DNA of 64,000 bases from Hydractinia symbiolongicarpus (lineage: Eukaryota > Cnidaria > Hydrozoa > Anthoathecata > Hydractiniidae), in the NCBI RefSeq assembly GCF_029227915.1, contig NC_079887.1, positions 23,309,650 to 23,373,649 on the forward strand. Reading direction: 5' to 3'. Within the stretch, counting starts at the first letter, position 1. Every line of letters begins with the position of its first letter. The notes under the pieces were generated by a model. That model saw only the letters and a list, made by a program, of their open reading frames with translations. It was not told where the DNA came from and did not search any database. This document shows, in pieces, positions 9,531 to 21,000 of the stretch. The position numbers and the translations under genes were made by a program.

Positions 9531-12456
9531 CAGTACCGCTATCAGGAAGCCTAACATCGTGTATCGTGTATCATGCGCGACACCCACGATCCACGATCTT
9601 TGTGCTCAAAGGTGAAATAATGCCATCGTGGGAGACGCGATCTATCGTGTCACGATGCATCATGAGTTTAACGATCATATAAAAAATAAAATCGTGTTCG
9701 TCACGATGCAATTGTTTCACTGAAATGCTATATAATTTTTATTGCTTTAATAACAATTTAAATCAAAAGCAATTAAAAAAAGATCACCGTATTCTCTTTT
9801 TAGCCAGTTTCATTTGCTGAAGTTTAACGACCTCTTCACATCTTAAAAATCTCAATCAAAATATACGTCCGCGATAGGTTTTATTCTTGACTAGTTTTTT
9901 CTATATGTGTGATTTTTAACCAACCGTGATTTCTTGTTAGGCTGGAATTAAAAATTTGTTTGCCGTCACCGAGGTGAGGGTTTCAGCACTGACCCGGTCG
10001 GTCGGTCGGTCGTGATTTTATTTTATCTACGATATATTTTTCTTATATTTTAAATGAATGTGCTAAATAAGAGGCACCAAAAACACAAAGCTTATGAAGC
10101 CTGCGATCAAAAAGCGGTCGGTGTTATTAGGAAGAATTGTGAAAGTAAGGTATAGAGAACATTAAAGTCGGCCCCTTTCCTTCATGCTGACACTCTTATG
10201 CTCGGCTGGTGCATTACACTGAGACTCGAACGAAAGACGGAAGACCATTTGGAACCATGCCACAAGTCAGTCCGACCTTCATCGTCACAGAGAATACTGC
10301 GAGAAGAGTGTGCACCCATGCAAGTTAAATATAACCAGAACATGGGAGAGGTTAGGTGTCCTGTACCTTAATACAGCTTTCGGACGAATGTTCTCGTGAT
10401 GTAATACCAAAGAAAAATCATGTTGAATAAGGTTTAAAACATCTTTTTAAAAGGGGAAAGAGAAATCAAAAATATCTAGAATTAATGCAAAAAACATATA
10501 GCAAATCTGGCAACACATCATCGCGTTTAACGTTGTTTCAACTTCGCACTCATCCTTAATACGTTTCACAAAATTTTATTTTTTACTGGGTTTCGTTTTA
10601 AGACTGGCTTTCCTGCATCTGCAGAAAGAATTTATTTTATTTATTTTAGCACATTTATTCTTAGTCATGCCTCAGGATGGTTTTATAAAGATCAAATTAA
10701 TTTGAAAACTCTCTTTGGAAAAAAGTTGTAAATGTTATGTTAAAGTAGCTAACTATTTTTATGATAAAAATTTACAAAAACTTTACAAAGTGTAGAAAAG
10801 AAAAAACTATCTTGATTGGGAGAGAATTGAACTAAACCATATAACTTTTCATTTAACGAATAAAAATATTGTTACTAAATTGATTTTTTTTTCATTCTTC
10901 TGATAAAAATATAATACAAACATTCCTTTAGACAAGTTCGTACTCAGGGCTTTTTCTTAAGACAGAGAAGTTTTTCGGCTTTGCTGTGAAATTTTTGTTT
11001 GCTTATTAAGTTTGTAAAAAATAATAAAAAAAATATTTTTAATTAAAAAATTTACCTATTGACGTGAGTTCATCGTTTTTTTCGTAGCAACTGTCTATAA
11101 AATCATAATGTCTTGTTTCCAAAATCCTGCGTCGACCAGGTTTTGATTTTGGCGCAATCGAACCTGTATTTTTAAATTTCGCATATACGTTAGATATTGC
11201 TTGTCGTGATACCAAAGCTTTATCTTCTTTCAATAATATTGATGAAATTTTAGTAAATTTAATTCCTAAATTAGCGAGATTAACAATACGTTGTCTCAAG
11301 TATAAATTTAGTCCAGGCGCCATTTTTAACATTTAAGATATCAAAAGTTGATAATGACTACGTATTTGTGGCATATCAAATAGTAAAGGCATTCTTTTAA
11401 ACATAATGTGTTATCAAATAATGACGTAAATGTATCATGTTCAACTGGAGCAGGACGGCAAGTGTGCAGCGTGAAACCAGTTATAAAAAACATTCACTTG
11501 TAGAAACTATATTTTTTCAAAACAAAAATTATTAAATACTTTAATTTAAAAAATTTAAGCGGGAAATTACAATTTTACGCAGGCGAAAAATCAAAGTTAC
11601 CACGCGTGCGATCTTAAATCTTTAAAATCTTAGAACTTAAAAAAAAAATTTAAGAAGGAGAAGTAAAAACACAATTCCTTTACTCCTGTACACCCCACAG
11701 AAATTATTAATTTCAGACTGGGGAACACTTGAAGGGTATGTTCTATCAATGTTCACGTTCACGGCCGGGAATTAAAACACTTGTCCGAAAAATCTTGAGT
11801 GTTTTAGTATTAAAGTTATTAAACTTTGTTACTACTTGTGCAACTAAAAATATTTAATGTAAATAAAGTTACGAAGTTGAACGGTGGCTGATAACAACGC
11901 TAGCGATGGATCATGAAAATCATTACTTAAAATAATATTCTGTTTTGTTAATTATTTTTTTTATGTTTTAATTATTTTGTTTTAGTTATTTTCAAGTTTT
12001 ATTTTTCAAAAAACGACTATAAAAAGCTTGAAGTTAAAAAGCTTGAATTTTAAAGGTACTAAAAAGCTACTGAGCGCAAGATATAAATTCGTCGTACTCC
12101 TTTAATCATATCTATAATAACTAGTGCAGCCATAAGTAAAAACAAATCAATTAAATAGGCTTTCCTAAAAAAGATTTGTGTTAGCCTTCTTGAATGATTC
12201 GTATTTCGCAACTCTAATAATTTAGGAGAGCTTTTGTAGATCAAAGAAAAACAGAAATTTGCATAAATGAATCGTGATTTCCATCGCGAAACTATCAGGG
12301 TTTTTATGATCCATCGCGATGAACATGATCACCACGATAGTTTCGCGATCTAATATCTAATATTTTTATAATCATGACAGACACGATAGGATCGTGGATC
12401 GTGGGTGTCGCGCATGATACACGATCACGATGTTAGGCTTCCTGATAGCGGTACTG
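9531..12456. mobile_element. Tc1/mariner-like DNA transposon with ~70-bp inverted repeats, 2926 bp
   Basis: The left end starts CAGTACCGCTATCAGGAAGC and the right end is its reverse complement. The match continues for about 70 bp through ACACCCACGATCCACGATC with one small indel. TA lies at 9529-9530 and 12,457-12,458 as the expected target duplication. The subterminal DNA is rich in CGAT words, such as 9626-9710 and 12,270-12,400, which may be transposase-binding repeats. The interior holds one helix-turn-helix ORF on the minus strand. A complete catalytic domain was not found. Confidence 0.88.
11039..11332 (-). CDS. N-terminal helix-turn-helix domain of a Tc1-like transposase
   Basis: A 97-aa frame beginning MLKMAPGLNL. 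It contains LRQRIVNLANLGIKFTKISS, then VSRQAISNVYAKFKNTGS and a basic PKSKPGRRR hook. This is the paired-like helix-turn-helix arrangement that Tc1-family transposases use to bind their inverted repeats. The frame stops shortly after DELTSI, where the minus strand offers a GTAAAT donor (exon end near 11,056), so it may be a first exon. I found no DDE catalytic part between here and 9531. It may be lost or too divergent for me to see. Confidence 0.65.
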   Translation of the reverse strand: MLKMAPGLNLYLRQRIVNLANLGIKFTKISSILLKEDKALVSRQAISNVYAKFKNTGSIAPKSKPGRRRILETRHYDFIDSCYEKNDELTSIGKFFN

Positions 12457-12458
12457 TA

Positions 12459-13714
12459 TGGATCTATGACCTTAAGTAACAAGCTTAAGGCAGTCTAATG
12501 TTTTGGTTAAATTAATATAGTGTTGACTATTAGTCATAGGTCACCAACACATTTGTAAAATTAATAATGCAGAATGACAAAACACTAGTGAACCAGGTTA
12601 GCCTTATACTAGGAGTCAATGGAGACACACCTTTCCTTCTGTAACCCCAATTAACATGTGCTAAACTTTTAGTTTAGCACCATTTATGAAGCAAATTTTA
12701 TCAAAAACCATCAAAAACGTTTCTTTTATGAACTTTGCTACCACATAGTAAGTATTTTAATTTTTATAGTTTTTTGAATCATTAGTGTCTGTTTTTCTTT
12801 TCTTTTTTCCGGCCTTTTTCGGGTCTAGGCTGTTTTTTTCAGGCGAATACTTATTTTCAAAATGCACTTTTGAAAAACTATAATTCAATTACGTTTATGA
12901 CTTTTTAGTTTTTCCTTTAATAAAGCTTAGATACATTGTATGTTTAAAACTTGCCATGCTATCCTGAGACAATATTTTTCTATTTTTTGAATATATCAAC
13001 CTATATATATATTTGTATCTTTTCATTCACGATACGGGGATAGTTTGCTTTTATTGATACGGTATATAATCTTATGTTAGGTGTCTTTTTCAATATTTTG
13101 TTTTATAATAATTTTACCATAGTTACCATGTTGGCTATCCAGGTCCTGATTTGATTACGACTTTTTTATGTCACAAAATCTTTTTTCGAAGCAGGTTAAT
13201 CTATATATCTACGAACTTGTAGAGCTGGCTATAGACAAACTTGCAATTGAAAATTGTCCTGATCTTATTTGAAACTGCAATGAGTACAGATTGCCGCATG
13301 AAACTTTAAAGTTGAAAATCATAGCCGCTTCTTTATTAATTGTCAATCATTAAAAATTGCCACAGGGTTAACGGCCAATATTTGTGTTTTTCTAGTTAAA
13401 GAACAGCGATAGCTGCTGGTTTTGCAAGCGCAAAAAAGCCCCCTTCAATGGCCATTTTTCAAAGGCTTCATGCGCAAACCAGTTAGAGCCAGATCTTCCC
13501 AGAGATTATAAAAAAATTATGCATGGCTGTACAGCAACTCAGGTGGTTGGATTTCAGCGTTTTTTTATTACTAGAATACAACTACGGTTTATTTTTGTAA
13601 AACAAATGGTTATATTCTGAAATAAATAGAATATCTACATTTCTCGATGAAAACATTTCCTTCTTAACAAACAACATAAAATAATCCTTCCGCATACTTT
13701 TTTATTGAAACAAA
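12459..13714. other. Intergenic, no gene seen
   Basis: AT-rich DNA on the outer side of the Tc1-like element. It may begin with the displaced flank of the DIRS element, because the insertion at 9531 lies within that element's upstream region. No coding signal or clear repeat was recognised. Confidence 0.4.
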
Positions 13715-14206
13715 TAAAAACATTTCTATCACCGTTTTTTGTTCTTAAACTTTTAAAGTGGGATTTAAAAAACATTTCTATCGCCGCTTTTCGTTTTTAA
13801 ACTTTTAAAATGTGATCTTAAAAACATTTCTATCGCCGCTTTTCGTTTTTAAACTTTTAAAATGTGATCTTAAAAACATTCCTATCGCCGCTTTTCGTTT
13901 TTAAAACTTTTAAATTGTGATCTTAAAAAACATTTCTATTGCCGCTTTTCGTTTTTAAACTTTTAAAATGCAATTTAAACTTTTATTTTACTGCAATTAA
14001 AATTTTCAAAAGAGTTCGCCCAAAATAGATTGCTGAAGTTGATCTTGCAACCTATTGTGATTAAACAATCGATCGTGTGGGGTCATTGTTTATCAGCAAG
14101 GTTATTATTTTTTAAAAAAACCAAAGCTATTGCAATGTTATTGTTCTGCGTAACTATTCATGCAAGTTTCGCGTCCGCGGTAGATTACATTCAGACTGTA
14201 CTGTAT
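13715..14206. repeat. Second copy of the 54-bp array with a transposon-like right end
   Basis: About five units of the array seen at 4205-4615 run from 13,715 to 13,975, here mostly with CGCCGCTTTTCG and GTGATCTT variants. At 14,191-14,206 the sequence CAGACTGTACTGTA resembles the right terminus of the element at 3814-5009. I could not find a matching left end, so this is a divergent or truncated relative. Confidence 0.7.
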
Positions 14207-14270
14207 ATCATGCCCACATGTTTCATGTTTGGTATAGGGCAATTGAGCTATCCTGTAACCAAAATATCAC

Positions 14271-14540
14271 ATTAATAAATTACCACCTCACACAACAGAT
14301 GTATTGCAACCTCTAGACATTTCCATGTTAAAAGCTTTGAAAGATTACTGGGCAGATTTATTGCAGCTGTGAAAGACTTGATCTTCATTGACAAAAGCTG
14401 AATTCTTTACTTTTATAGCTAATGATGTCTCGGAGAAAGCATTTTCTAAAATAAACATAAACGGCTTCTCTGAAAATGTGTAATACATCAATGAAATCGA
14501 TATGCGTATCAAGAGTATTGCTTTGATTAAAATTTAAAAA
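14271..14540 (+). pseudogene. Decayed pogo/Tigger-like transposase fragment
   Basis: In one frame starting near 14,271 the sequence reads HINKLPPHTTDVLQPLD and then ISMLKALKDYWADLL. LPPHTTDVLQPLD is the hallmark of the catalytic DDE domain of pogo/Tigger/jerky-type transposases, just before the third acidic residue region. After this there are at least three in-frame stops, but LTKAEFF and NGFSEN remain legible and match the same family order. No intact copy or terminal repeats were found. Confidence 0.7.
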
Positions 14541-16940
14541 ATAAGTATGATATAACATGGATTAGAGAAATGTCAGCAGAAGAACTGGATAATTGGCAAA
14601 GGGAAACAATTCTAATCAAATGCTTAGTTTCGATGGAAACATTGACTAATCTCCTTTCCTTTAATCAACAACAGGTGGTTATGAACAGCATCAGAGGCAC
14701 AATTATATAGTATTTTGTTCCTAATGAAGGTCCTAGCAATCTAATTTGTGTAAAAAATTCCATTGGAGACCCAGCACTGAGTACATCTTTGCTGAATTCC
14801 TTTTGGAGTGGTCTCAGTAGTTTCAAAGAGGCAGCTTTAAAGAAATTAGATGTGTTGTCAATACTTTAGGAAACAAAACTTAATCCTACAAAAACGCTTG
14901 CAGCTAATGGGGAAATGTTTCAGCGTAATTTACTACATGTGCTCATTGGGAAAATCCTGAAGCTATTTCCTAAGCCTCTATGAAAATCAATAATTTGGAC
15001 TGATTATCACTTGTTATGCTAAATGTTTTGTTATTTTTGCCATTGATTTATAATGAAAAGCTTTGTTGTTTCTTCTTCATGTGATTATGTAACAAATATA
15101 TTTTTTAGATTATATTTTCACTGTCTGTCGTAAAGGCTTTTTTAGTTTAGACTTTCAGTTAAAAATCTTTTTATTGAAACATTTATTTAGCCAGGAGATG
15201 TTGCTATTTGTCTTATAAGGCTAAAATGCACGGTAAGTTTAAAACAGACCGTTTAAATGTAACATAAAAAACTTCTGTGTAAACGGGAAAGATGTTATAC
15301 AACTTTTTTCGGTTTTCTAAGTTTTTAAAAGTTGGACATTTAACTTTTGCTATGTTTTTTTATTAAAATTAACAGAATAATTAATAACCTATTGTTTAAA
15401 TTAAAGATTTGAGCATATTTTTTCGGTTTCTAATCAAAACCAGTGGTGGTGCTAAAAAAACTTAAATATTTTATTTTAACAAGTAGACAGGTGTATCAGC
15501 AGCAACTAAACTCAAGTCTTTTCTTACAACTAAACAATCCGTTTAAACTTGCCATGTATTTTAGCCTTTAGGCATTCAGTTTTGGTATGGTGCAAATTTA
15601 AATAAATTTAACATTTATTTTTAAATAATTTTGATTGATAACAGCAAATACAATTTTTAGTACTATTCCTTAAATATTTTAACCTTTCCAACTGCTATGC
15701 GTGGAATATTTTCTTTCCAGAAGGTGTGCAAAAATTATGTTGAAAAAAATAATTATATATCAAGATTAAAAGTATTGCAATAAACAAAATTAATCATAAA
15801 ATAAAATAGCATTGATAATCCATATTGGGTTTAGCATCTAAAGCACCAATCAGCCATAAAAAATAAAAAGATAAGTTTACAAACTTTTTATTTTGATAAT
15901 TTGTAGCATATTATACATTCATATGTTCATAAGCTTCTTTTTGACGATTACCTACAAAAGTTAAATGTCTGTATGTTCCCTTGGGGCATCTTATTAAGGG
16001 GTCATTATTTAAACAAAAAGCAAAAAGGGGGTATTTATTAAGGGAGATGTTTATTTAAGGAGAGGTTTTAATGATGAAGGGGATCAAAGGATTATAATTT
16101 TTTTTTTAGTAGCTTATGTTGGACTTATGTCATAGAGAAAACTTAATGATTAATTGAATTTTGAAGCTCACTGTCATGAAATGTGAAAATGTCTTAAAGC
16201 GTGAATAGCATGTATATATATGTAATTCAAATCATATAAAACTAATAAAGATTGATAAAGCAATTATGAGTAAAATGTTATTAATGTTTTGTTGTGCGAA
16301 AGCAGTCCCAATGGAAAATTAAAAATACAGCAATGTGCAAAATGGTTTTGTATATATTAAATGTCGTAATTATGTTTAAAAAATAAAATTAAATAAAATA
16401 AAAATAAATAGTAAATTAGAGTCTGGCCACATGCATAATAAATAGAATTCCAGAGATTTTTCACATAATTACCATTCCAATATTTTATGTTGGAACAATT
16501 TTTATTTGTTTGATTTATTTTTTGTTTTTGGAATTCCTTATATATCTTTAATTTGTACATATTTTTATATTGGAGTTGTAAGTTATCTAATAATTTGTGA
16601 AAATCAAAACAGATGTTTTTCCTGAAATTCTCATCCAGAAGAATTTGTTTTCACGTGAAAGATGTGTTACAATAACACTCCTTTTTTCTTCATTGTAGTG
16701 TTTCTTATGAATTTCATTTTCACCTGCCAAAATCTTTGGAAGAGAGTATATGTAGTCAATGTTTAGTTGTGAAACTGATTTTGATTCTTTTTCTTGCATA
16801 ATATATATATATATATAACAGTCGTTTTTTATATCTTTAGTCTGTAATATGTGTATTTGAAGTTGAGTTAAACTTGAACTTGTTGCAGCAAAAATGTAAT
16901 CAGCATAAGTTTAGAGGCATCCAGGACTTTGAATGGAAGC
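14541..16940. other. AT-rich intergenic sequence, no gene seen
   Basis: Possible further decay of the pogo-like element continues to about 15,000 without a stable frame. The rest is AT-rich DNA with no supportable gene. A short (TA)n run lies at 16,800-16,818. Confidence 0.4.
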
Positions 16941-16941
16941 T

Positions 16942-17283
16942 AGATAATGTGGCTGAAGAAATTAACTGGAAGAAATCTTTTAGCATCTTCCAAGTCCCTA
17001 AAGTTATATATATTGGGAATAAATGTTGTATTACCAACATTGACTTTATTCCTAGTGCTATTAGTTACGAACAAGGTATATATATTGGTAATAAATGTTG
17101 TCTTGTCAAAATAGATAATGTGGCTGAAGAAATTAACTGGAAGAAATCTTTTAGCATCTTCCAAGTCCCTAAAGTTAAATATATTGGGAATAAATGTTGT
17201 ATTACCAACATTGACTTTATTCCTAGCGCTATTAGTTACGAACAAGGTATATATATTGGTAATAAATGTTGTCTTGTCAAAAT
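16942..17283 (+). repeat. 171-bp tandem duplication, open on both strands
   Basis: Two nearly identical units, 16,942-17,112 and 17,113-17,283, differ at only a few positions. Each unit itself contains two copies of a word like TATATATTGGGAATAAATGTTG. The period is divisible by three, so a 149-codon frame on the plus strand (16,874-17,323) and a 118-codon frame on the minus strand both stay open. Neither resembles a protein family I know. I treat it as a repeat with chance ORFs. Confidence 0.85.
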
Positions 17284-17323
17284 TGATTTTCTTCATAGCA
17301 CTGTTAGCTACGAAAAATACTAA

Positions 17324-18035
17324 AACTATATTTCATGAAATGAAGACAGTAATGTCTATGTTGTATTACCAACATATGGATACAGAATATTTTAAGTGCC
17401 ATTAACAAAGTATATAACTGAATTGTATTGAATAACACTGTAGTTTTTCAAATGTTGTTATGTAATTTTATTTTCATGCTCCAAAATTGTAAAATTGTAT
17501 AGTTTGTAAAACTGTAAAACAGCATGTAAAACCAGGGTTGTCAAAAATGTCAGGGACATTTCAAGAAAATAAAAAGTTAATAATTATTTAACACCTTAAT
17601 TTATGTACATTCATAATTACAGAATAAGAAAAATTTATTTGTTTATTTATTACCAAAATTCACATTTTCTATTTATTGATCTTTTTATTTTTTAAATGGT
17701 GAACCAAATAATAGATTTATATATCTTTCTTTTTTCAATTTTTTATACACACACGATAAAGTTGTTTTGTTTTGATATCTCATCTTCTCATTTCATTGTT
17801 ATTGTTTTGTGTTTTAATTTCAATATAGATGTGAATTATATATTTATGAAATTCAGCTTTACCAAATCTTTCCATTCAACTTTTCGTTTTCAGATATTAA
17901 AAACTACAAAGCATAAAAAAATTTCATGGATTAACCAAAAGAACTTTTTCTGGATTTGGTGAAAGTCCTAGGAAACATGACAAACTTTATTTAACAGAAG
18001 AACATTAGGAGGATGTGTAGACAACTGGATTGAAA
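17324..18035. other. Upstream region of the PITPNM-type gene
   Basis: No coding sequence is supported. The DNA immediately before the start codon at 18,036 probably contains the 5' untranslated region and promoter. I could not recognise a TATA box or initiator with confidence. Confidence 0.35.
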
Positions 18036-21000
18036 ATGTTGATCAAAGAATATAGAATCCCACTCCCATTGACTCTGGAGGAGTATAGAATAGCACAGTT
18101 ATATATGATTCAGGTGAGTGAAAAATAATTTTGATTTCATCAGCAGAACCATCAATTTTTTATATACTCTTGTATGAGACTGTGACAGGGACACACAGCT
18201 TATTAAACCTCCATTTAGTATTTCAAAAGTTTAAATTTAAGTATTTTAGTACTTTTAGAATATATAACATTGGTTACCGATTCTTTTTGCCATTTGGAGG
18301 AAGGGTTAAATTGTTCTCTTCAAAGGCTGAGACTACAAATTCAGTTTTCTAGCCAGTTCCAAACCATTTCTAACTTTGATTGGTTAAGGAGTGACAAAAC
18401 TTTAAGTTTCAAAATTTTGATACTTTTTATTGATTTCAAAGGGATTCAAGGTTTAAAAATTATTTAGTTCATAAAAGTATGCAATGTTAGTATGAGTATT
18501 TGTTATTTGATTTCAAAAAAAAGTTAAAGTACTCTTCTAAAGTTTATAAAACCAACTTTTACACATTACATAATTATCAAGCAACGTTTTAAATGTAATA
18601 TCTTTATTTTAATATCACATCATTATTTTGTTTGCATAGCATAAAACTAAATATTCTACTTTCACTTCTTTTAGTGAGAAAGGTTAATTTTGCATCAGTC
18701 TTGTGGTTTTAATCGAAAAATGTAGGAGCATGAAATTTGTGTAAAATCTACCTTTCCAGCTAATGTTAACAATCTGTTTTAAAAAGGCTTGTTAGGGCAA
18801 CTTCTTGTTTATGTACAGACACATACTACCCAAGCCGTTCTTTGTTACACTAGCCATCCTTACATTCATTGTTTCCATTTTATACCTGTATAATTAAAAG
18901 TATCAACCTCGCTTGCTTTCAATGAAAAATGTCTCCCAGGTCACAGCAATAGTAAAAGCATAAAGTTTACAGTTTTGATAAAAGAGATTGTGAATATACA
19001 ACATCATCTTTATCTTTGACATTGCTAAAAAAGCCTGCTTTAGATGTACAGCTCATCAACAAAAAAATAAAGAGATTGTTTTTTTTTTTTTAGAAAAAGA
19101 GTCGTCTAGAAAGTACAGGTTCTGGAAGTGCAGTTGAAATTATTGAAAATGTACCGTACGAAAACGGTCCAGGTGGTAACGGACAGTATACAAAGAAAAT
19201 TTATCATATAGGAAGCCATTTACCTGGGTGGTTAAAATCATTGTTACCCAAAACTGCTCTTCGTGTTGAAGAAGAAGCGTGGAATGCTTACCCATACACT
19301 AAAACTAGACATACATGTCCATTTATTGATAAGTTTTTCATTGATATAGAGACACATTACTTAGAAGATTACGGTCAGACGGTAAGTTATTTGTTTTTTC
19401 GGCAATGGTCTTTGCATTTATTACTATCTCGCCTGCATGGAAATTGCTTTCCAACTCTTAACTATCTAACTAACTAACTACATCCATAATGGGTGATTTC
19501 TACGTCATCAACAATTTTTTTTATCTGGGTTCACGTTATGACGCCTTAGCCAACTGAGCCCTTTTGCTTTGAGTAAAAACGTTTAATCTGACAGCTTTTA
19601 TGTTAAACATTTGTAAAACCAGTTTGACGGCTGGCAAATTAGGGCGTGGAACACAAAATGATTTATTGATGTGAAATACAAAGGTTTTTTAGAATTATTT
19701 TTAGTGATAATGTGTAATTGACTTTGACATGCAGTCCCTGCATCTTATTGTTATTGTTACTGTTTTAAATTATTTATTGACAATTCTGGAGCTACAGGGT
19801 TTACAAAATGTGAATGTCAACAACAAGAAACTTGTTTGATTGTTTATATATGTGGAAAGATTTTTCTTCAAGTGGTAGTTAAAAACTTTTTAGCTAGTAG
19901 GTTTCTTAAACTTTTTCATTTTTTACTTCTCTACTTCTCTACATCATTTTTGATCAATTTTTCATGAATTGTCCCTATCCCCTGAAGGAGCCACCATCAC
20001 ATAAGGAGACTGTAAAATTTCTTGGGGACTAATTTAATATATTTTAAGGAAACTTTTAGAACTTCATTCCATTGCCCCTGCTTATTAAAAAATAATTTTG
20101 ATTCTGATTTTTCCTTTGTTGTTAACAGTTAGGTTTTTGAAATAATTTCTATGAAGTTTGTTTAATTTGATTTGTATATAATAGTATCATTTCTAAGTAA
20201 TAAATCCTGTGTTTCTCTTAAATTCAAGTTTTTCTTTCCTGAAATTTGTGTTTTGGGAAAAAATAAATAAAAATACTTACTCACATTGTCTCACATATGC
20301 AGAAGTTCGTTTGCAGGTCCAGAATGACAGAAAAACTACGTTAATATGCAGAGATCGTCTAGATGATGGACTGACTCACTATAAAATATATTTTTTCTGA
20401 ATTTTAATTGAAGGATATGATAAAAGTCCACAAATTTTGATCACTGTGAAAGTTTATCCACCTCCAGATCAGAAAAAAAATTATTTTTTTTGGTTCTACA
20501 GGGAAAGCACACACATGAAGGAATTTTAATGATCTAGGGAAAGTAAAGTTAATCCAGCTAATATGTTTAATAACTTTAACCCTTTCAGTCCTAGAAATAA
20601 ATCAACTAAATGACAAGTGACAATTTTTGACTTGTTGCTTCAAGGTTGTCATAGAGCACTGATTATTTTATGACAGATGAGATGGTACATTAACCTTTTA
20701 TATTTAGCAGCAATAGTTAAAAAATACTTTTGTACACTCTGAAGACACTGTTACTTCAACTTCATCCTCCTTTTCATGATGAGCAAGAGAGTTAAATATT
20801 ATATATATTAAGCAAAGGTTTTGTAAAACGATGCAACATATTTGGCTTCTAGCACAAGATATATTTTTATGTGCATCACAAAAAATTGCATGTGTTGAGA
20901 AGATTTTTATTGGGCTTCTTTTGGGCTTAACTATTTTATTATACCACAACCCCAGACATAAATTATTGCGTACAAAGGCAAATTTTCAAAGCTGATAACC

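Noticed and set aside
14030-14275. 81-codon ORF upstream of the pogo-like relic
   Set aside because: It runs across an apparent element terminus and shows no domain.
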